Shown: positions 20,913 to 33,429 of the stretch, piece after piece
How positions within the stretch are numbered: the first letter of the stretch is position 1
How the letters are laid out: the number at the start of each line of letters is the position of its first letter
Origin: Lonicera japonica
Lineage: Eukaryota; Streptophyta; Magnoliopsida; Dipsacales; Caprifoliaceae
Assembly (NCBI GenBank): GCA_021464415.1
Contig: JAKCWG010000748.1
Location: 1 to 64,000 of the forward strand
Direction of reading: 5' to 3'
Length of the DNA stretch: 64,000 nt
Notes under the pieces: generated by a model
Told to the model about the DNA's origin: nothing
Seen by the model: only the letters and a program-made list of their open reading frames with translations
The model's database searches: none
Program-made: the position numbers and the translations under genes

Positions 20913-21279
20913 AGAGTGGGAAAAATTGATATAGAGAGAGTAATGAACTAGTATAATGTGTGTATATATATATCTTGTGCATATTTTGATTTTGAATTTT
21001 AGAAGGAGAGAGATAGAAGATTTTTGTTGCAAGTTTAGAATTGGTTGATTCTCTTTCCACCCAAAAAAATGCTTGGTTCTACTCCCACTTGTCATTCGGT
21101 CCTTTAGCTCCAAGAAAAAAATTGTTATTCGGTTCTTGAGGACCGAGTATTAAGTATGAAAATACCTTACTCGGCCCCTAAACACTGAGTAATAGGCTTA
21201 TGCTCGGTTCTTAAAAACTGAATAACATGCTCTTACTCAATGGTAAATGATTGAATGAGGAGTGAGAGTAAAAATAAGT
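20913..21279. other. Intergenic
   Basis: No gene seen. Several short CTCGGTTCTTAAGGACCGAG-like inverted motifs (about 21130-21230) resemble those near 49080 and may be relics of one small repeat family. Confidence 0.4.
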
Positions 21280-21287
21280 ATTATTGG

Positions 21288-22654
21288 TAGGGGTGTGCAC
21301 GGTCCGGTTGACCGGACCGAATTGCATAGGACCAGACCGGATATTTCGGTCCTAAAAATTAGAAGACCGGACCGGACCGGACCGGACCAAACCGAAACAC
21401 ATGTGAAGACCGGACCAAACCAATTCGCTCCGATTCCGGTCGGTCCATTCGGTCTGGGCTTTTTTTTGGGGTCCAAAAGTTGTATTGGATGAAAAAGAAA
21501 TTTTTGCACAACAATAATATATGGATTGTTTTTTTCAAAATTTATGTGGATTGTTCATAGCCACATCTACCAAAAATATAATATATATATATATATATAT
21601 TAGCGTCTAATTAATAAACTTAAAATAATCAAATTAAAAAAATAACAGTTCAACTTTAGAGTGGAAGAAGAGCTCTTAAATAGATTATTCTCACATAAAA
21701 ATGAATTAATCAAACATAAGATTATTTTCACATAAATAATGCCTTAAAGCTAATACACCAAACTATATTATACTACACTTTTGAATTTCATATAAATCTT
21801 CCATTATAGACGCTCTCACACTTACACATATCTATAATTAATTAGTTTTCAGTTTTTAATTTGGGTAATACTATTATCAAAACAATTTTTTACTAATGCT
21901 AAAATAAATTATGCATTAAATAATTATACATTATATTTTTAGTATTAACAAAACTCTTTTGCTAGTTTTATCTTTTTCTGATATGATTTAACAAATATAG
22001 TCTATTTACTTCTCTTTCAAAGTAAAATTATTTCTTTAAATGAAATAATTTTGCAAGTAATACTTTATTAATAACTAATATAGGTGCTTGTTGAGGGTCG
22101 TGTTATCCTCAAGAAAGGGTGGCGACATTGCCAACTAAACAGAGAAGAAAACTTTTAATCTGACTATTTTTGGAAACAAATTATTACACTACAAAGTTGG
22201 AACAGAGATTTCTGCAGGCACCAACCAAAATCAAATCCACACACATGATTTTCCTTTTAACATTAAAACATAAGACTACGCGGAGCCAAACAAACACAAA
22301 TTAAATTTAAAAAAAAAAACTCCCGTGGATGTTTAAAACAAAATAAAAGAAAAAGGCATAATATAAATTTTGGAGTTAGCAGAGAAGCAACAGGAACAGC
22401 TAGTAGTGTACGTAGTGTATATTAATATTATATATTAATAATATATATCTATATCTATATATATATAAATATTAAAACTGATCCTATCCGGTCCGACCGA
22501 AGTATTAAAATGCGCGAAGACCGGACCGAACCATTTCGGTCCTTCAAAATTTAGACCGGACCGGACCGAATTCAAATGATCCGGTCCAAATCGGTCCATT
22601 TTGCGGTCCAGTTTATTCGGTTTGACGGTCTGGTTCGGTTTTTGAACACCCCTA
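21288..22654. mobile_element. Non-autonomous hAT element with perfect 8-bp TSD
   Basis: The element begins TAGGGGTGTGCA and ends TGAACACCCCTA. ATTATTGG flanks it on both sides (21280-21287 and 22655-22662). 8-bp duplications and TAGGGGTGT termini are typical of hAT transposons. About 180 bp at each end is crowded with CCGGACC/GGTCCGG units in both orientations, including four tandem GGACC steps near 21367. These are plausible subterminal transposase-binding sites. The 800-bp interior is AT-rich with no transposase. Short open frames over the ends come from the GGACC repeats. Confidence 0.93.
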
Positions 22655-22662
22655 ATTATTGG

Positions 22663-23963
22663 GGTTGAAAATAGAACAACCCTTAGAATTAGATTGAAAA
22701 TGGAATAAAGAAGAAGATGAGAAGTAGAGGAGAGAGAATATGGGGGAGGAAAGAGAAAGGAAGTGATGGTGGTTGTTCGCTGCGGCGACAAGTAGCAAGT
22801 TACAGTGGTGATAATTTGAATGATTGAGGGTTTTAGATGAGACATTATTGAAGAGAATGGATTGCGTTTTAGAGGGGTGGTTTTGTTATAAGTTTCGAGA
22901 TAGAAATAGAGTTTTTTGTAGAAGAAGATGAATGTTTCTAGGGAAAAATGGTCAAACTCGTGAAAATTTTGGACCGTGTTTGAGGTCCGTTAAATTTTAG
23001 CAAGGTAAGTTAAAAGGATTATCAAAACAATTGGTATATATCCAAATAATACGAGGAAAACTAAAAAAAAACCATATTAAGTATTAGCTTTTGGAGAAAA
23101 ATAAAAAAAAGGGAAAAAAAATCAGCCCATTTTTTTGATGAGATCTAAAAATTTAGCCAAACGCGACACTATGCTTATATCTTAGTCCACACCATAAATT
23201 TTTTGGGCTGAATGGAGCAGGCTGGAAGGGCCACCCAACTCATGGACAGACCTATGTGAACCTGGTAGGTAATACTCATCACACTTTTCTTTTATGTTAT
23301 TGTTTTCAATACAATCTCTTGCGTAACTCAAATTTATACTCATTTTTTTAGGGTGCTAGTATTAGCACCTTTAAAATTTAGTTTTTATACTCTTTTTAAA
23401 AAATAATTAATATATTATCTAACTTTAAAGGCACCTATATTTAGATGACTATATTGTTTAGAATTCACCTACTTAATGATTGTAAATTAATAATACCTAC
23501 TTTTATTCTTTTATTTTGAACCAACATGATCGTATTTCGAAGAGAAAAAAACAGAAAGCAAATGATCAAAGGCAAATTGTGTTCCTATTTAGCAAGCTTA
23601 TCTCCACATTTATTGTCCTTTTTCTTAACATCACTTATCCTACCTTTTGCATGTAATGATTCATTTGAAAACAAACAAATTTTCCTTCTTTTGATTATAC
23701 AACTTATAATGTTTACCTCTTATTATGTGTGAGATTTATTCTATTTGTGCAATGAAAAGTCTGAAACAAACGATTTTATATGGGCATTTTAAATAGTGCC
23801 CAATGTCCATATACCATTTGATACTTTAACTAGTTTGTATTGTTAATAGATTGATATAAAATATTATAAACGTTGAAGTGACCAAATTTTCAATGACGGT
23901 ATGAACCTTATTATCATAGAATTTTGTATTCATTATATGTTCATATCAAATTTTAGTGGGTAG
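22663..23963. other. Intergenic
   Basis: No supported gene. GGGTGCTAGTATTAGCACC at 23351 is a short near-palindrome matching the termini of the TIR family at 49663-50366. A short open frame near 23526 has no recognisable domain. Confidence 0.45.
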
Positions 23964-25416
23964 TGTTAGAGTGATATACTAAAAGCCATAATTTTCTTAT
24001 TGGTTTGGATATGTTATAAACTTGGTTTTGCTATTTTAATGAGAATCTTTATGGGCAATGGTTGCATTATATTATTTATTTAAATATTGTGCATGTGTGT
24101 CTTTTATTCCATATAGTAGATGATTTGGTGTGTAGAGTATAGCTTAAACATAGAAGATCATATCATCGGTTCTTGTGAAATATAAGTTTAATGGTTCACA
24201 GTCTTGGATGGAATTGGACACCCATCAGTAGGATTATAGCCCAAGTTTTAGTAGTTTATCTTAACTACAGAAAATTGTATAGTTTTAACTCGTTGTGCTA
24301 GTACACTTTGTGTGTATTGAATAGGACCAGTTTGGGTTAATTATTTTTGTACTGACTATATAAAATAATTTAAAATCGTATGGTTATTATGATTACTTAT
24401 GCTCTTAATCTCGAAATAATTAATAGACATATATATGTAGTGCTTGTTGTTTTGACTCATTAAGAGTGAGATTCGTTTATGGATCAATAATCTTCGTGAA
24501 TTGGATGACGACACTATATGTATGATGAATATTAATTATTGATGGAATCCACGTCCCGGTATAGGGATTGATGATAGCCCCTTGTGAAGCTTATAAGTTT
24601 TGATTATGTCAAACCCTGCAGGTGGATTATGTTAATCTAACATGTCAAATAAGTTAAGTGGTAGGCTCAAGGATTAAGAAGTCATTTAAATATAATTGTC
24701 AGTAATTTAATTTAAATGACGGTTATCTGTAATCTTAACGTGGGGAGAATAATAAGGAGCTCGAAATATAATTTTAAGATAAGAAAGGGAGACAATTATA
24801 ATTCTTTAGTGGTGTGAATTATAATTTATAGAAGGAACTAATTCATAGTGGAATTAGGATTCCAACTTTCTATAGGAAGCCCAAATACTTATTTCTCCTT
24901 AAGGTCCCTATCGTAGCCTTATATATACGCCGAGCTTGTCTCTTCTCAAATAATAATAATTCTCATGAGTTAGGGTTTGTTCTATTGAGAGAGGATAAAA
25001 TCTTGGTGATACTGTATCCCACACTCGGTGCAAGATTTGATGGCGGAAGGAATATGATAGAAGATTTTTAGGTTTTCGGCACTGCAATCGTAAATCAATT
25101 GTAACTTTTGATCGCACCGTTGGATCGGATTGATTTTTGGATATGTCATTCGGAACGCAAAGTTACTTTTATGGCGCGAAAAATCCGGATGATCAAAGGT
25201 CGTTTCGGTGTCAAAAATAATCGATTTTCACAGCCCAGCGAGAATTAAAAAAATCTGACCAAATCACAATCTGATGTTTTCAAACCCTAGTCTCCTCATA
25301 TGGATCCTCTACATATCCACAAAGGTGAAATCCCTTTATTCTTATAAGGTTTTAACAAAATTATTTTGTTCAATCTATACGCAACATCAAACGATCCTGT
25401 ATTTATGTTTCTATCA
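23964..25416 (+). repeat. 5' LTR of copia element B
   Basis: 1,453 bp. It starts TGTTAGAGTGATATAC and ends TTCTATCA. TATATATA at 24920-24927 is a probable promoter element. Confidence 0.95.
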
Positions 25417-25686
25417 ATTAGTATCAGAGCGATTGATTTTCTTTGATACTGCGTACGGATTGAACTAGCCATGTTGTCCAGTTAAATATATTCATGCATG
25501 TTGTTGTTGGATAGAACGTAGAACTCGCTAACCCTTGTTTTGCAGTGTTCTTGTCCTGCTATTATGGTCACGTAATTATGTTTTATGTGATTGGATCTCA
25601 TGATATTTTTATTCGTGGTTAATTTTAATGTGCATGATGATTTGGGTTTTATTCTTGGTTGTAAATTAAATTTAAATCAGTTTTGT

Positions 25687-26735
25687 GAACTCCTTAAAAG
25701 GAGGCATAGGATCTATGTAATTTTATTTACAGTTTAGATATAATAGTTTATGTGTGAACTCCTTAAATGGAGGCATAGGACATTTGTATCTAAGATATGA
25801 TTGCAGTTTCTTTAACGAAGAACGTTGAAGAATGTGTTTTCACCAAGGTTGATTCTCGACATAGTCAATGAAGTAGCGACATAAGTCGTTACAGGTCTCC
25901 AACGGACTAGGGATGATGAAGCTTGGACCATAATAGTAGGGATTTAATTATTCTTATTATTGAATGGTTTAATGCTTTATGTGATTGTGTATTGGTCATA
26001 TGTGTTTAATTATTAGGTTTCCTTATAATTTTGGACAACATGGATACATGACCATACCTAGATCACCTTTTATTTTATATTTAGTTCTTGTCAAATTAAA
26101 AAAGGGTATATAAATATAAATTTTGCGCAATTGAAAAATATAATTTTTTTTAAAAAAAAACAGCAAAATAATTTTATTGCACATGTCTTTTATATTTCAT
26201 ACCCTTGTATTTTAGTTGACTAGAATTTAATATAAAATTTTCTTAACCCTCAAAAAATAATGTTTTAAATACTAAGTGGGTGAGAGATTTTTTCACATAA
26301 AAATCCCACGGTCTTCATCATTGGTTTGTAGATGATGTAATTTATTCTTCGTGTGTTTTATAGTGCTCACCTCCATATCGGAAAGAATAGATTGCGGAAT
26401 CATTGTACAAATTTCACTAACTGATAATTTTTAAATGATGTGATTTATTTTTTGTGTGGGTTTTAGTGCTCACCTCTATATCGGAGAGAATAAATTGCAG
26501 AATCATTAGACTAAATTAAATGATGGTATACACTTAGATATAAATAATAGTATGCTCTCCAACTGAGTCTCTACTATTATTTGCCTACTATTATTTGTAG
26601 GACCAAAGAAAGTCGGCTATTTAAATTTTACTTGACAATAAAAGATTGTCTAGAAAGTATATTTTACTTGACAATAAAAGATTGTCTTGATAGTATGTAT
26701 TGATTGACGATAAAGGATTGTCTAGATAGTAAAAG
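25687..26735 (+). repeat. Tandem-repeat leader of copia B
   Basis: Three local repeats lie in the untranslated leader: GTGAACTCCTTAAAAGGAGG (two copies, about 25687 and 25755); GTGCTCACCTCCATATCGG with its flanks (two copies, about 26365 and 26467); and GACAATAAAAGATTGTC (three copies or variants, about 26634, 26680 and 26707). The last is itself an inverted repeat and would form a short stem-loop three times. Such structured leaders could hold packaging or translation signals, which is inference. Confidence 0.7.
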
Positions 26736-26919
26736 TTAATAGGTTTACATATGTCTAAGAAATAATGAATAGTAGGCGACCTCACTAATGAGGCATATTG
26801 TTCAAAGTCTTAGGCTGCTGGCGAACGCTTTTTGAAATGGTAGAGGGTACCATATTCAAAATATGTGTTCAAAGTTTTTATTGTCCATCATAATTTGTAT
26901 GTGATTCTTAAGTTTTAAA

Positions 26920-27720
26920 ATGGCAAACTCTTTCGATCCACTTTTAATTATTCTCAATTAGAACAAATTGATTGGATCTAATTATATTGACTAAAAAAGG
27001 GAACTTGAACATTGTGTTTACTGTTAAAGAGTACAAGTTTATGCTCACTAAGTCTTGTCCAACAAAACCTGGTAAAGGGGAGACCGATGAGGAAACCCAG
27101 GCTTGCCGGAGGTGGAAAAAGGCTGATGAGATGGCGTGATTTTACATTCTGGCATTTTTGTCAAATGTGCTACAACATTAGCATTAGTCTTTTGCCACCG
27201 CCTACGACATAATGCTGAACCTCAAAGATATTTTTGGGGATCAGGATCATGCCGCAAGGCAGGTTTTGATGAAAGGCCTCATGAACACGACTATTACTGA
27301 AAGAACCCGAGTTAAGGATCTTGTTTTGAAGACGATCGATCTTCTGAATGAACTAAGAGATCTTTGGAGCTGAAATCGATGGGAAAACTCAGGTCGATAT
27401 CGTTCTCTAGTCGTTGCTGGATTTATCTAAGGGATTCCGACAGAATTACAACATGAATAAGCTTTATTCACTGTTGGAACTTCTTAAATAATTTCAAGCA
27501 GTTGAGGAACTCCTTGGTAAGCTGGCTAGTACTCTAGTGGCTGAGAAAGCTTCAACTTCTATGCCCAAAAGCAAGAAAGGAAGAAGAAGAATGCATAAGT
27601 TGCAGTCCCACAAGGAGCAGTGCGTGCAACAGTCACTGAACCTCTAGGAGGAGTGAAAATGCCTATGGGTCAGTGTTGTCACTGTCAGTAGAAAGTGCAT
27701 TTGAAGAAAGATTGCCCCAG
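26920..27720 (+). pseudogene. copia B gag, broken
   Basis: The frame starts at ATG 26920 (MANSFDPLLIILN), a typical gag opening of this copia group. It soon meets a stop (after IILN) and several frameshifts. Gag-like parts continue, such as the PTKPGKG region (about 27060) and the LMKGLMNTT region (about 27270). A zinc-knuckle remnant (CHCQ, stop, KVHLKKDCP, about 27675-27716) marks its end. It cannot make a full capsid protein. Confidence 0.85.
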
Positions 27721-27759
27721 TTTCCTAAACCGTTATAATAACATATGTAAATTTCATCT

Positions 27760-30700
27760 ATTTATTGTTGTATCTAATTTAGTGGTCCGATTTACTAGTA
27801 CCTGGTGTGTAGATTCGGGAGCCACTAATCATGTTTGCAATACTTTGCAGGGGTTCCAGGAAACCAGACAACTTAAAAATAGAAAAAATTTACATATGAG
27901 CAGGTACGAATGTGGCAACAGTTGCAATAGAAGATATTTATCTTCAGTCTAATCAAAATAGGATATTAATGATTAAGAAATGTCTATATGTATCTTCCAT
28001 TAGAAGGAATTTGATTTCTATTTCTAGATTGGTTGAGGACAAATGTTTTGTTTATTTTAATGATAAATCAGTTATCATTAGAAAAAATAAATAGTTTGTT
28101 TGTTCTGGTACATTAGTGATTGATCTATACATTAATAATCTTGACTTGTCAGTACTACAACTGAGTGAATTGAATAGCATTAATAGTTTATCGATTAAGA
28201 GAAAGGAACTTTCAAAATGAACCAAATGTATTTTTGGCACTTACGCCCTGGTCATATTAATCTAAAAAGAATTCAAAAACTGGTCAAAAATGGACCATTA
28301 GGTTCATTGGAAGTTGAGGCACTTCCAGTTTGTGAATCCTATTTAGAAGATAAAATGACTAAGAGATCATTCTCAGCAAAAGGCTATAGTGCTAAAGAAC
28401 AGTTAAAACTGGTTCACTATGATTTGTATGGTCACATGAATGTCCAGCCTAGAGGAAGCTTTGAGTATTTCATCACATTTGTAAATGATTATTTAAAGTA
28501 TATATACATTTACTTAATGCGACATAAGTCTGAAGTCTTTGAGAAATTCAAAGAATTCAAGACAGAAACAGAGAAGCGTTTAGAAAAATGTATCAAGTCA
28601 CTACGATCAGATCGTGGTAGTGAATACCTCTTGGAAGAGTTCAAGGAATACTTACTAGAGAATGGGATTGCATCCCAGTAGTCTGCACCAGAGATGCCAC
28701 GGCATGATGGTGTAGCAAAAAGAAGGAATAAGACTCTTATAGAAATGGTAAGATCTATGATGAGTTATTCAGACCTACCTAATTCTTTTTGGGGATATGC
28801 TTTAGAAATAGCTGCATATATTCTGAACTTTGTACCATCAAAGTCAGTACTTACCACACCCATAGAACTACGGACTGGGGCGTAAGCCTAGCATGCGGCA
28901 TAATCTGGTATGGGGTAGTCCAGCACATGTGCTGAAAGGTAATGCAAATAAGTTGGAATCAAGAACGAAAATGTGTTTCTTTGTTGCATATCCAAAAGGA
29001 ACCAAGCGAAGTTTATTTAATAATCCTTAAGAATATATTGTTATTATTATCAATGCCAAATTCTTAGAAGAGGATTATATCATAGACCATAAACTCAGGA
29101 GTAGTATTGTTGTAATGGAAATAAGAGGAGAGAAAAACAGGGCACAATTCATCTATACCTTTAGTACAAGAGGAAATACCACAGGAAATGGATATCGACA
29201 TTCCATTACCTCGTCGTAGTGGGAGGATTGTCAATACTTGTGTACATCTTGAACAAATCACTAATACGTAGGTTCTTGAACCAGCACAACGTGTGGATAG
29301 TGAGTTAGTATGTTCAATATTTGTACAATGTACACAAACACAAGTAGTGCCTCGTCGTAGTAGGAGGGTTGTTCGTCAACCTAGTCGTTTTATGTTCTTA
29401 GGAGAGTCTTATGACAAGGTTCCTAATGAATAAGAAATGAACCCTTTTTAACTACAATGAAGTACTTCAAGATAAAGATACAAAAAACAACAAAGGGTTA
29501 TGAAATCTGAAATGGAGTCCATGTACTCTAACAAACTCTGGGATCTTATAAAATCACCCGAAGGGATAAAACCTATCAGATGCAAGTGGGTATATAAGAG
29601 ATAGAAAGGATTAGACGGGCTTAAATCAAGGCTTGTTGCTAAAAGGGTTCACTCAGAAAGAAGGGGATCGATTATGATAAAACCTTTTTACCGGTAGCCA
29701 TGCCAAAGTCTATTCGGATTCTCTTATCCATTGTGGCTCATCTTGATTACGAGATTTGGCAAGTGAATGTCAAGACAGGTTTCCTTAATGAAAGTCTTGA
29801 TAAAAGCATCTATATGATGCAACCAGAAGGAAACATAGCAAAGGGCCAAGAGCACATGTTGTGCAAGCTCAAGAAGCCCATTTATGGGCTTAAGCAAGTG
29901 TCTAGATCTTGTAACATCTGTTTTGACCATACAATCAAATCTTTTGGTTTTGATTAATGTTCGGATGAGTCTTGTGTGTACAAAAGGGTCAACGAAAACG
30001 CGATGGTATTCCAGGTATTGTATGTGGATAATATCTTACTTATTGGAAGCGATATATGAATATTATCTTTAGTGAGGGTATGGTTATCAAGTCAGCTCGA
30101 TATGAAGGATTTGGAAAAAGTCAGTCACATCCTTGGTATTAAGCTTATGCAAGAATGAAAAAATAGGATGTTGGGCTTATCCAAAGTACTTACGTCGATA
30201 CAATTCTTGCCATAGTTAGTATACAAGATTCCAAGAAAGGGTTTCTCTCTTTTTTGGTATGAAACCACTCTATCCAAGATCAATATCATAAGACACATGA
30301 TGAGATAGAGAGGATGAGGGGAGTTCCTTATGCTTCGGCAGTGGGAAGCCTCATGTATGCTATATTATGTACTAGACCAGACATTTGTTTTACCGTTGGT
30401 ATGGTTAGCAGATATCAGTCTAAACTAAGGAAAGAATACTGGATTGCGGTAAAACATATATTTAAGTACCTTAAAAGACTTAAGATTTTATGTTGGTTTA
30501 CCAGGCAAACAGTCTAGTACCTGTTGGATACACAGACAAGGATTTTTAGTTAGAAGTTAGGATTCCAGAAAGTCAACTTCAGGTTATGTGTTTACTCTAA
30601 GAGGTGGAGTCATTGGTTGGAGGAGTATCAAGCAGTCATGCATTGCTGACTCCACTATGAAAGCTAAATATGTGACTGCTTTAGAAGCAGCTAAGGAGGC

Positions 30701-30890
30701 GGTTTGGCTCAGGAACTTCCATATGAATCTAGATGTGGCACCTTCAGTGTTATAAGCTATTTCACTTTATTTTGAAAATAGTGAAACGGTTGCGAACTCG
30801 AAAGAGACGAGAATTCATAAAAAGGGAAAACACATGTTCATGTTGAGGGAATAGGAGTGAGATGCATAGTTGCATGGCTTTGAGTCTAAA
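27760..30890 (+). pseudogene. copia B protease-integrase-RT-RNase H, broken
   Basis: The protease keeps WCVDSGATNH (Asp at 27812). The integrase (about 28217-28885) has HYDLYG and RSDRGSEY, but the third catalytic residue is Lys instead of Glu (28718-28720). RT (about 29510-30060) has NVKTGFLNES and PIYGLKQV, and its active site reads YVDN instead of YVDD (Asn at 30030-30032). The RNase H region (about 30310-30890) is recognisable from YASAVGSLMYA and TRPDICF, then dissolves into stops. Both key changes are G-to-A. The protein machinery is dead at several independent points. Confidence 0.92.
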
Positions 30891-30898
30891 TGTGAGAT

Positions 30899-32368
30899 TG
30901 TTAGAGGGATATATTAAAAGCTATTATTTTCTTGTTGGTTTGGATATGTTATAAACTTGGTTTTGCTATTTTAATGAGAATCTTTATGGGCAATGGTTGC
31001 ATTATATTATTTATTTAAATATTGTGCATGTGTGTCTTTTATTCCATATAGTAGATGATTTGGTGTGTAGAGTATATCTTACACATAGAAGATCATATCA
31101 TCGGTTCTTGTGAAATATAAGTTTAATGGTTCACAGTCTTGGATGGAATTGGACACCCATCGGTAGGATTGTAGCCCAAGTTTTAGTAGTTTATCTTAAC
31201 TACAGAAAACTGTATAGTTTTAACTCGTTGTGCTAGTACACTTTGTGTGTATTGAATAGGACCAGTTTAGGTTAATTGTTTTTGTACTGACTATATAAAA
31301 CAATTTAAAATCCCATGGTTATTATGATTACTTATGCTCTTAATCTCGAAATAATTAATAGACATATATACGTAGTGTTTGTTTTTTTGACTCATTAAGA
31401 GTGAGATTTCGTTTATGGATCAATAATCTTCGTGAATTAAATGACGACACTATATGTATGATGAACATTAATTATTGATGGAATCCACGTCCCGGTAAAG
31501 GGATTGATGATAGCCCCTTGTGAAGCTTATAAGTTTCGATTATGTCAAACCCTGCAGATGGATTATGTTAATCCGACATGTCAAATAAGTTAAGTGGTAG
31601 GCTCAAGGATTAAGAAGTCATTTAAATATAATTGTCAGTAATTTAATTTAAATGACGGTTATCTGTAATCTTAACATAGGGAGAATAATAAGTATTTAAT
31701 AATAAGGAGCTCGAAATATAATTTTGAGATAAGGACGGAAGTGCAATTATAATTCTTTAGTGGTATGAATTATAATTTATGGAAGAAACTAATTCATAGT
31801 GGAATTAGGATTCCAACTTTCCATAGGAAGCCCAAATATTTATTTCTCCTTAAGGTCCCTATCGTAGCCTTATATATACGCTGGCCTTATCTCTTCTCAA
31901 ATAATAATAATTCTCATGAGTTAGGTTTTGTTCTATTGAGAGAGGAGAAAATATTGGTGATACCGTAGCTCACACTCGGTGCAAAATTTAATGGCGGAAG
32001 GAATACGATAGAAGATCTTTAGGTTTTCGGCACAACAATCGAAAATTAATTGTAACTTTTGATCGCACCGTTGGATCGGGCTGATTTTTGGATATGTCAT
32101 TTAGAACACAAAGTTACATTCATTCCGCGAAAAATTAGGACGATCAAAAGTCGTTTCAGTGGCGAAAATAATCGATTTTCGCAGCCCAGCGAGAATTAAA
32201 AAAATCTGACCAAATCGCAATCTGATGCTTTCAAACCCTAGTCTTCTCATTTGGATCATCTACATGATCCACAAAGGTGAAATCCATTTATTCTTATAGG
32301 GTTTTAACAAAAGTATTTTGTTCAATCTATACGCAACATCAAACGATCTTGTATTTATGTCTCCATCA
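30899..32368 (+). repeat. 3' LTR of copia element B
   Basis: 1,470 bp. It starts TGTTAGAGGGATATATT and ends CTCCATCA. The AAATGTGAGAT just before it is a weakened polypurine tract. GGTAG follows. Confidence 0.95.
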
Positions 32369-32373
32369 GGTAG

Positions 32374-32928
32374 AACATCATCAAAAGTTTCTTCACATCA
32401 CAACACCAATTAGCCAATTTAAGTTATCTTTCATGATCATTGTAAAAAAATATTAAAAAAAAAAGTTTAGATTAATTTGTTGTCAAATTGGTTTGACATT
32501 ACGTGCAATCAGTTGGCTTAAATATGTATAGCCTTAGAAGGAAGGTAAAAAAATATTTTCAGAGAATGCTATACCGAATGAGAAATATTCACCCATTTGT
32601 GTTTTTTCTTACTTGGTTGCTCTTATTGTTAGGGCGCCTTTCCAAAATTAAAAATTTAGTGCTGGCACCTAAATAAAAAGGTGCTGAGTAAGAAAATTAT
32701 GGGTGCTTCCATTGGCACCCTTTTTAATAATAAAAAAGATCTACATCTTTGTTGTAAGAACAACTTAACTCAGTCTTCCAATAAATAAGCCCTTTAAATA
32801 GGGCATAAATACAATAGTAAATAGAGTTAACAAGGAAGCCCAATGTGGCCCATAATACATGATTTACACAGTAAAATCCCTAATACATATTATACCTAGA
32901 CGATAGCACACTACGTGTAATTTCCTTC
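32374..32928 (-). repeat. Probable 3' LTR remnant of copia C
   Basis: Read on the minus strand, a polypurine tract (AAGGGGGAGTATT) is followed at about 32929 by TGAAGGAAAT. A transcription-signal-like TATTTAAAGGGC lies further on (about 32795). This suggests the start of a copia LTR running leftwards. The far end is not clear, and the matching LTR beyond 41882 was not found. GGTGCC/GGCACC inverted motifs at 32650-32740 look like a small MITE inside it. Confidence 0.45.
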
Positions 32929-33429
32929 AATACTCCCCCTTGTGCTGAGTCGGAGAAAGAATGATATATGTCTTGTTGCCTCATTAAAACCTTGTAAAGT
33001 AACAAAAATCCTTTGGAAAAAAATAACCTTGATCGAAGAGAAAATAGTACACGATTATGACAATTATGTTAGACTTCCTCCGTTAAATTTATACTTCCAT
33101 TTGATCTTTACTTTGATCAATAGAGTTTGCACGTATCGTTACCTCGTTAAAAACTTTGCCAAGCAACAAAATTCAGTGGGAAAAATGAACCTTAGTCTAA
33201 AGAAAAGAGTATAACGTAATACCATGTGGATGTTAAACTCCCCTTGATGTTTACATTAGTCAAGGAATTTGAAAAGCATATGCATGAATCGTTGCCTCGT
33301 TAAAAATCTTATCAAGTAACAAAACCCCGTGGGAAAAATAACTTTGGTTGAAGGAAAATAATACAATGCGATTGATGAATTGTATGTGTTAGACTTCTCC
33401 TTAAGTCTACACTTTCCCTGATTCTTACA

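Larger units (their letters stand above)
23964..32368 (+). mobile_element. Ty1/copia LTR retrotransposon B (full length, degenerate)
   Basis: This 8.4-kb element has LTRs at 23964-25416 and 30899-32368 (TGTTAGAG...ATCA) and the target duplication GGTAG on both sides (23959-23963 and 32369-32373). The LTRs are very similar, but the 3' copy carries about 14 bp more at a TAATAATAAG direct repeat. The primer-site position (25418) reads TTAGTATCAGAGC, one base off the usual initiator-Met match. The long leader (25417-26919) holds several short tandem repeats. Gag, protease, integrase, RT and RNase H are all recognisable but full of stops and frameshifts. Close LTRs next to a ruined coding region suggest rapid decay, or an element that was already defective when it moved. 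Confidence 0.96.

Noticed and set aside
21262..21492. Arg/Pro/Thr-rich frames on both strands
   Set aside because: They are translations of the GGACC/GGTCC subterminal repeats of the hAT element.
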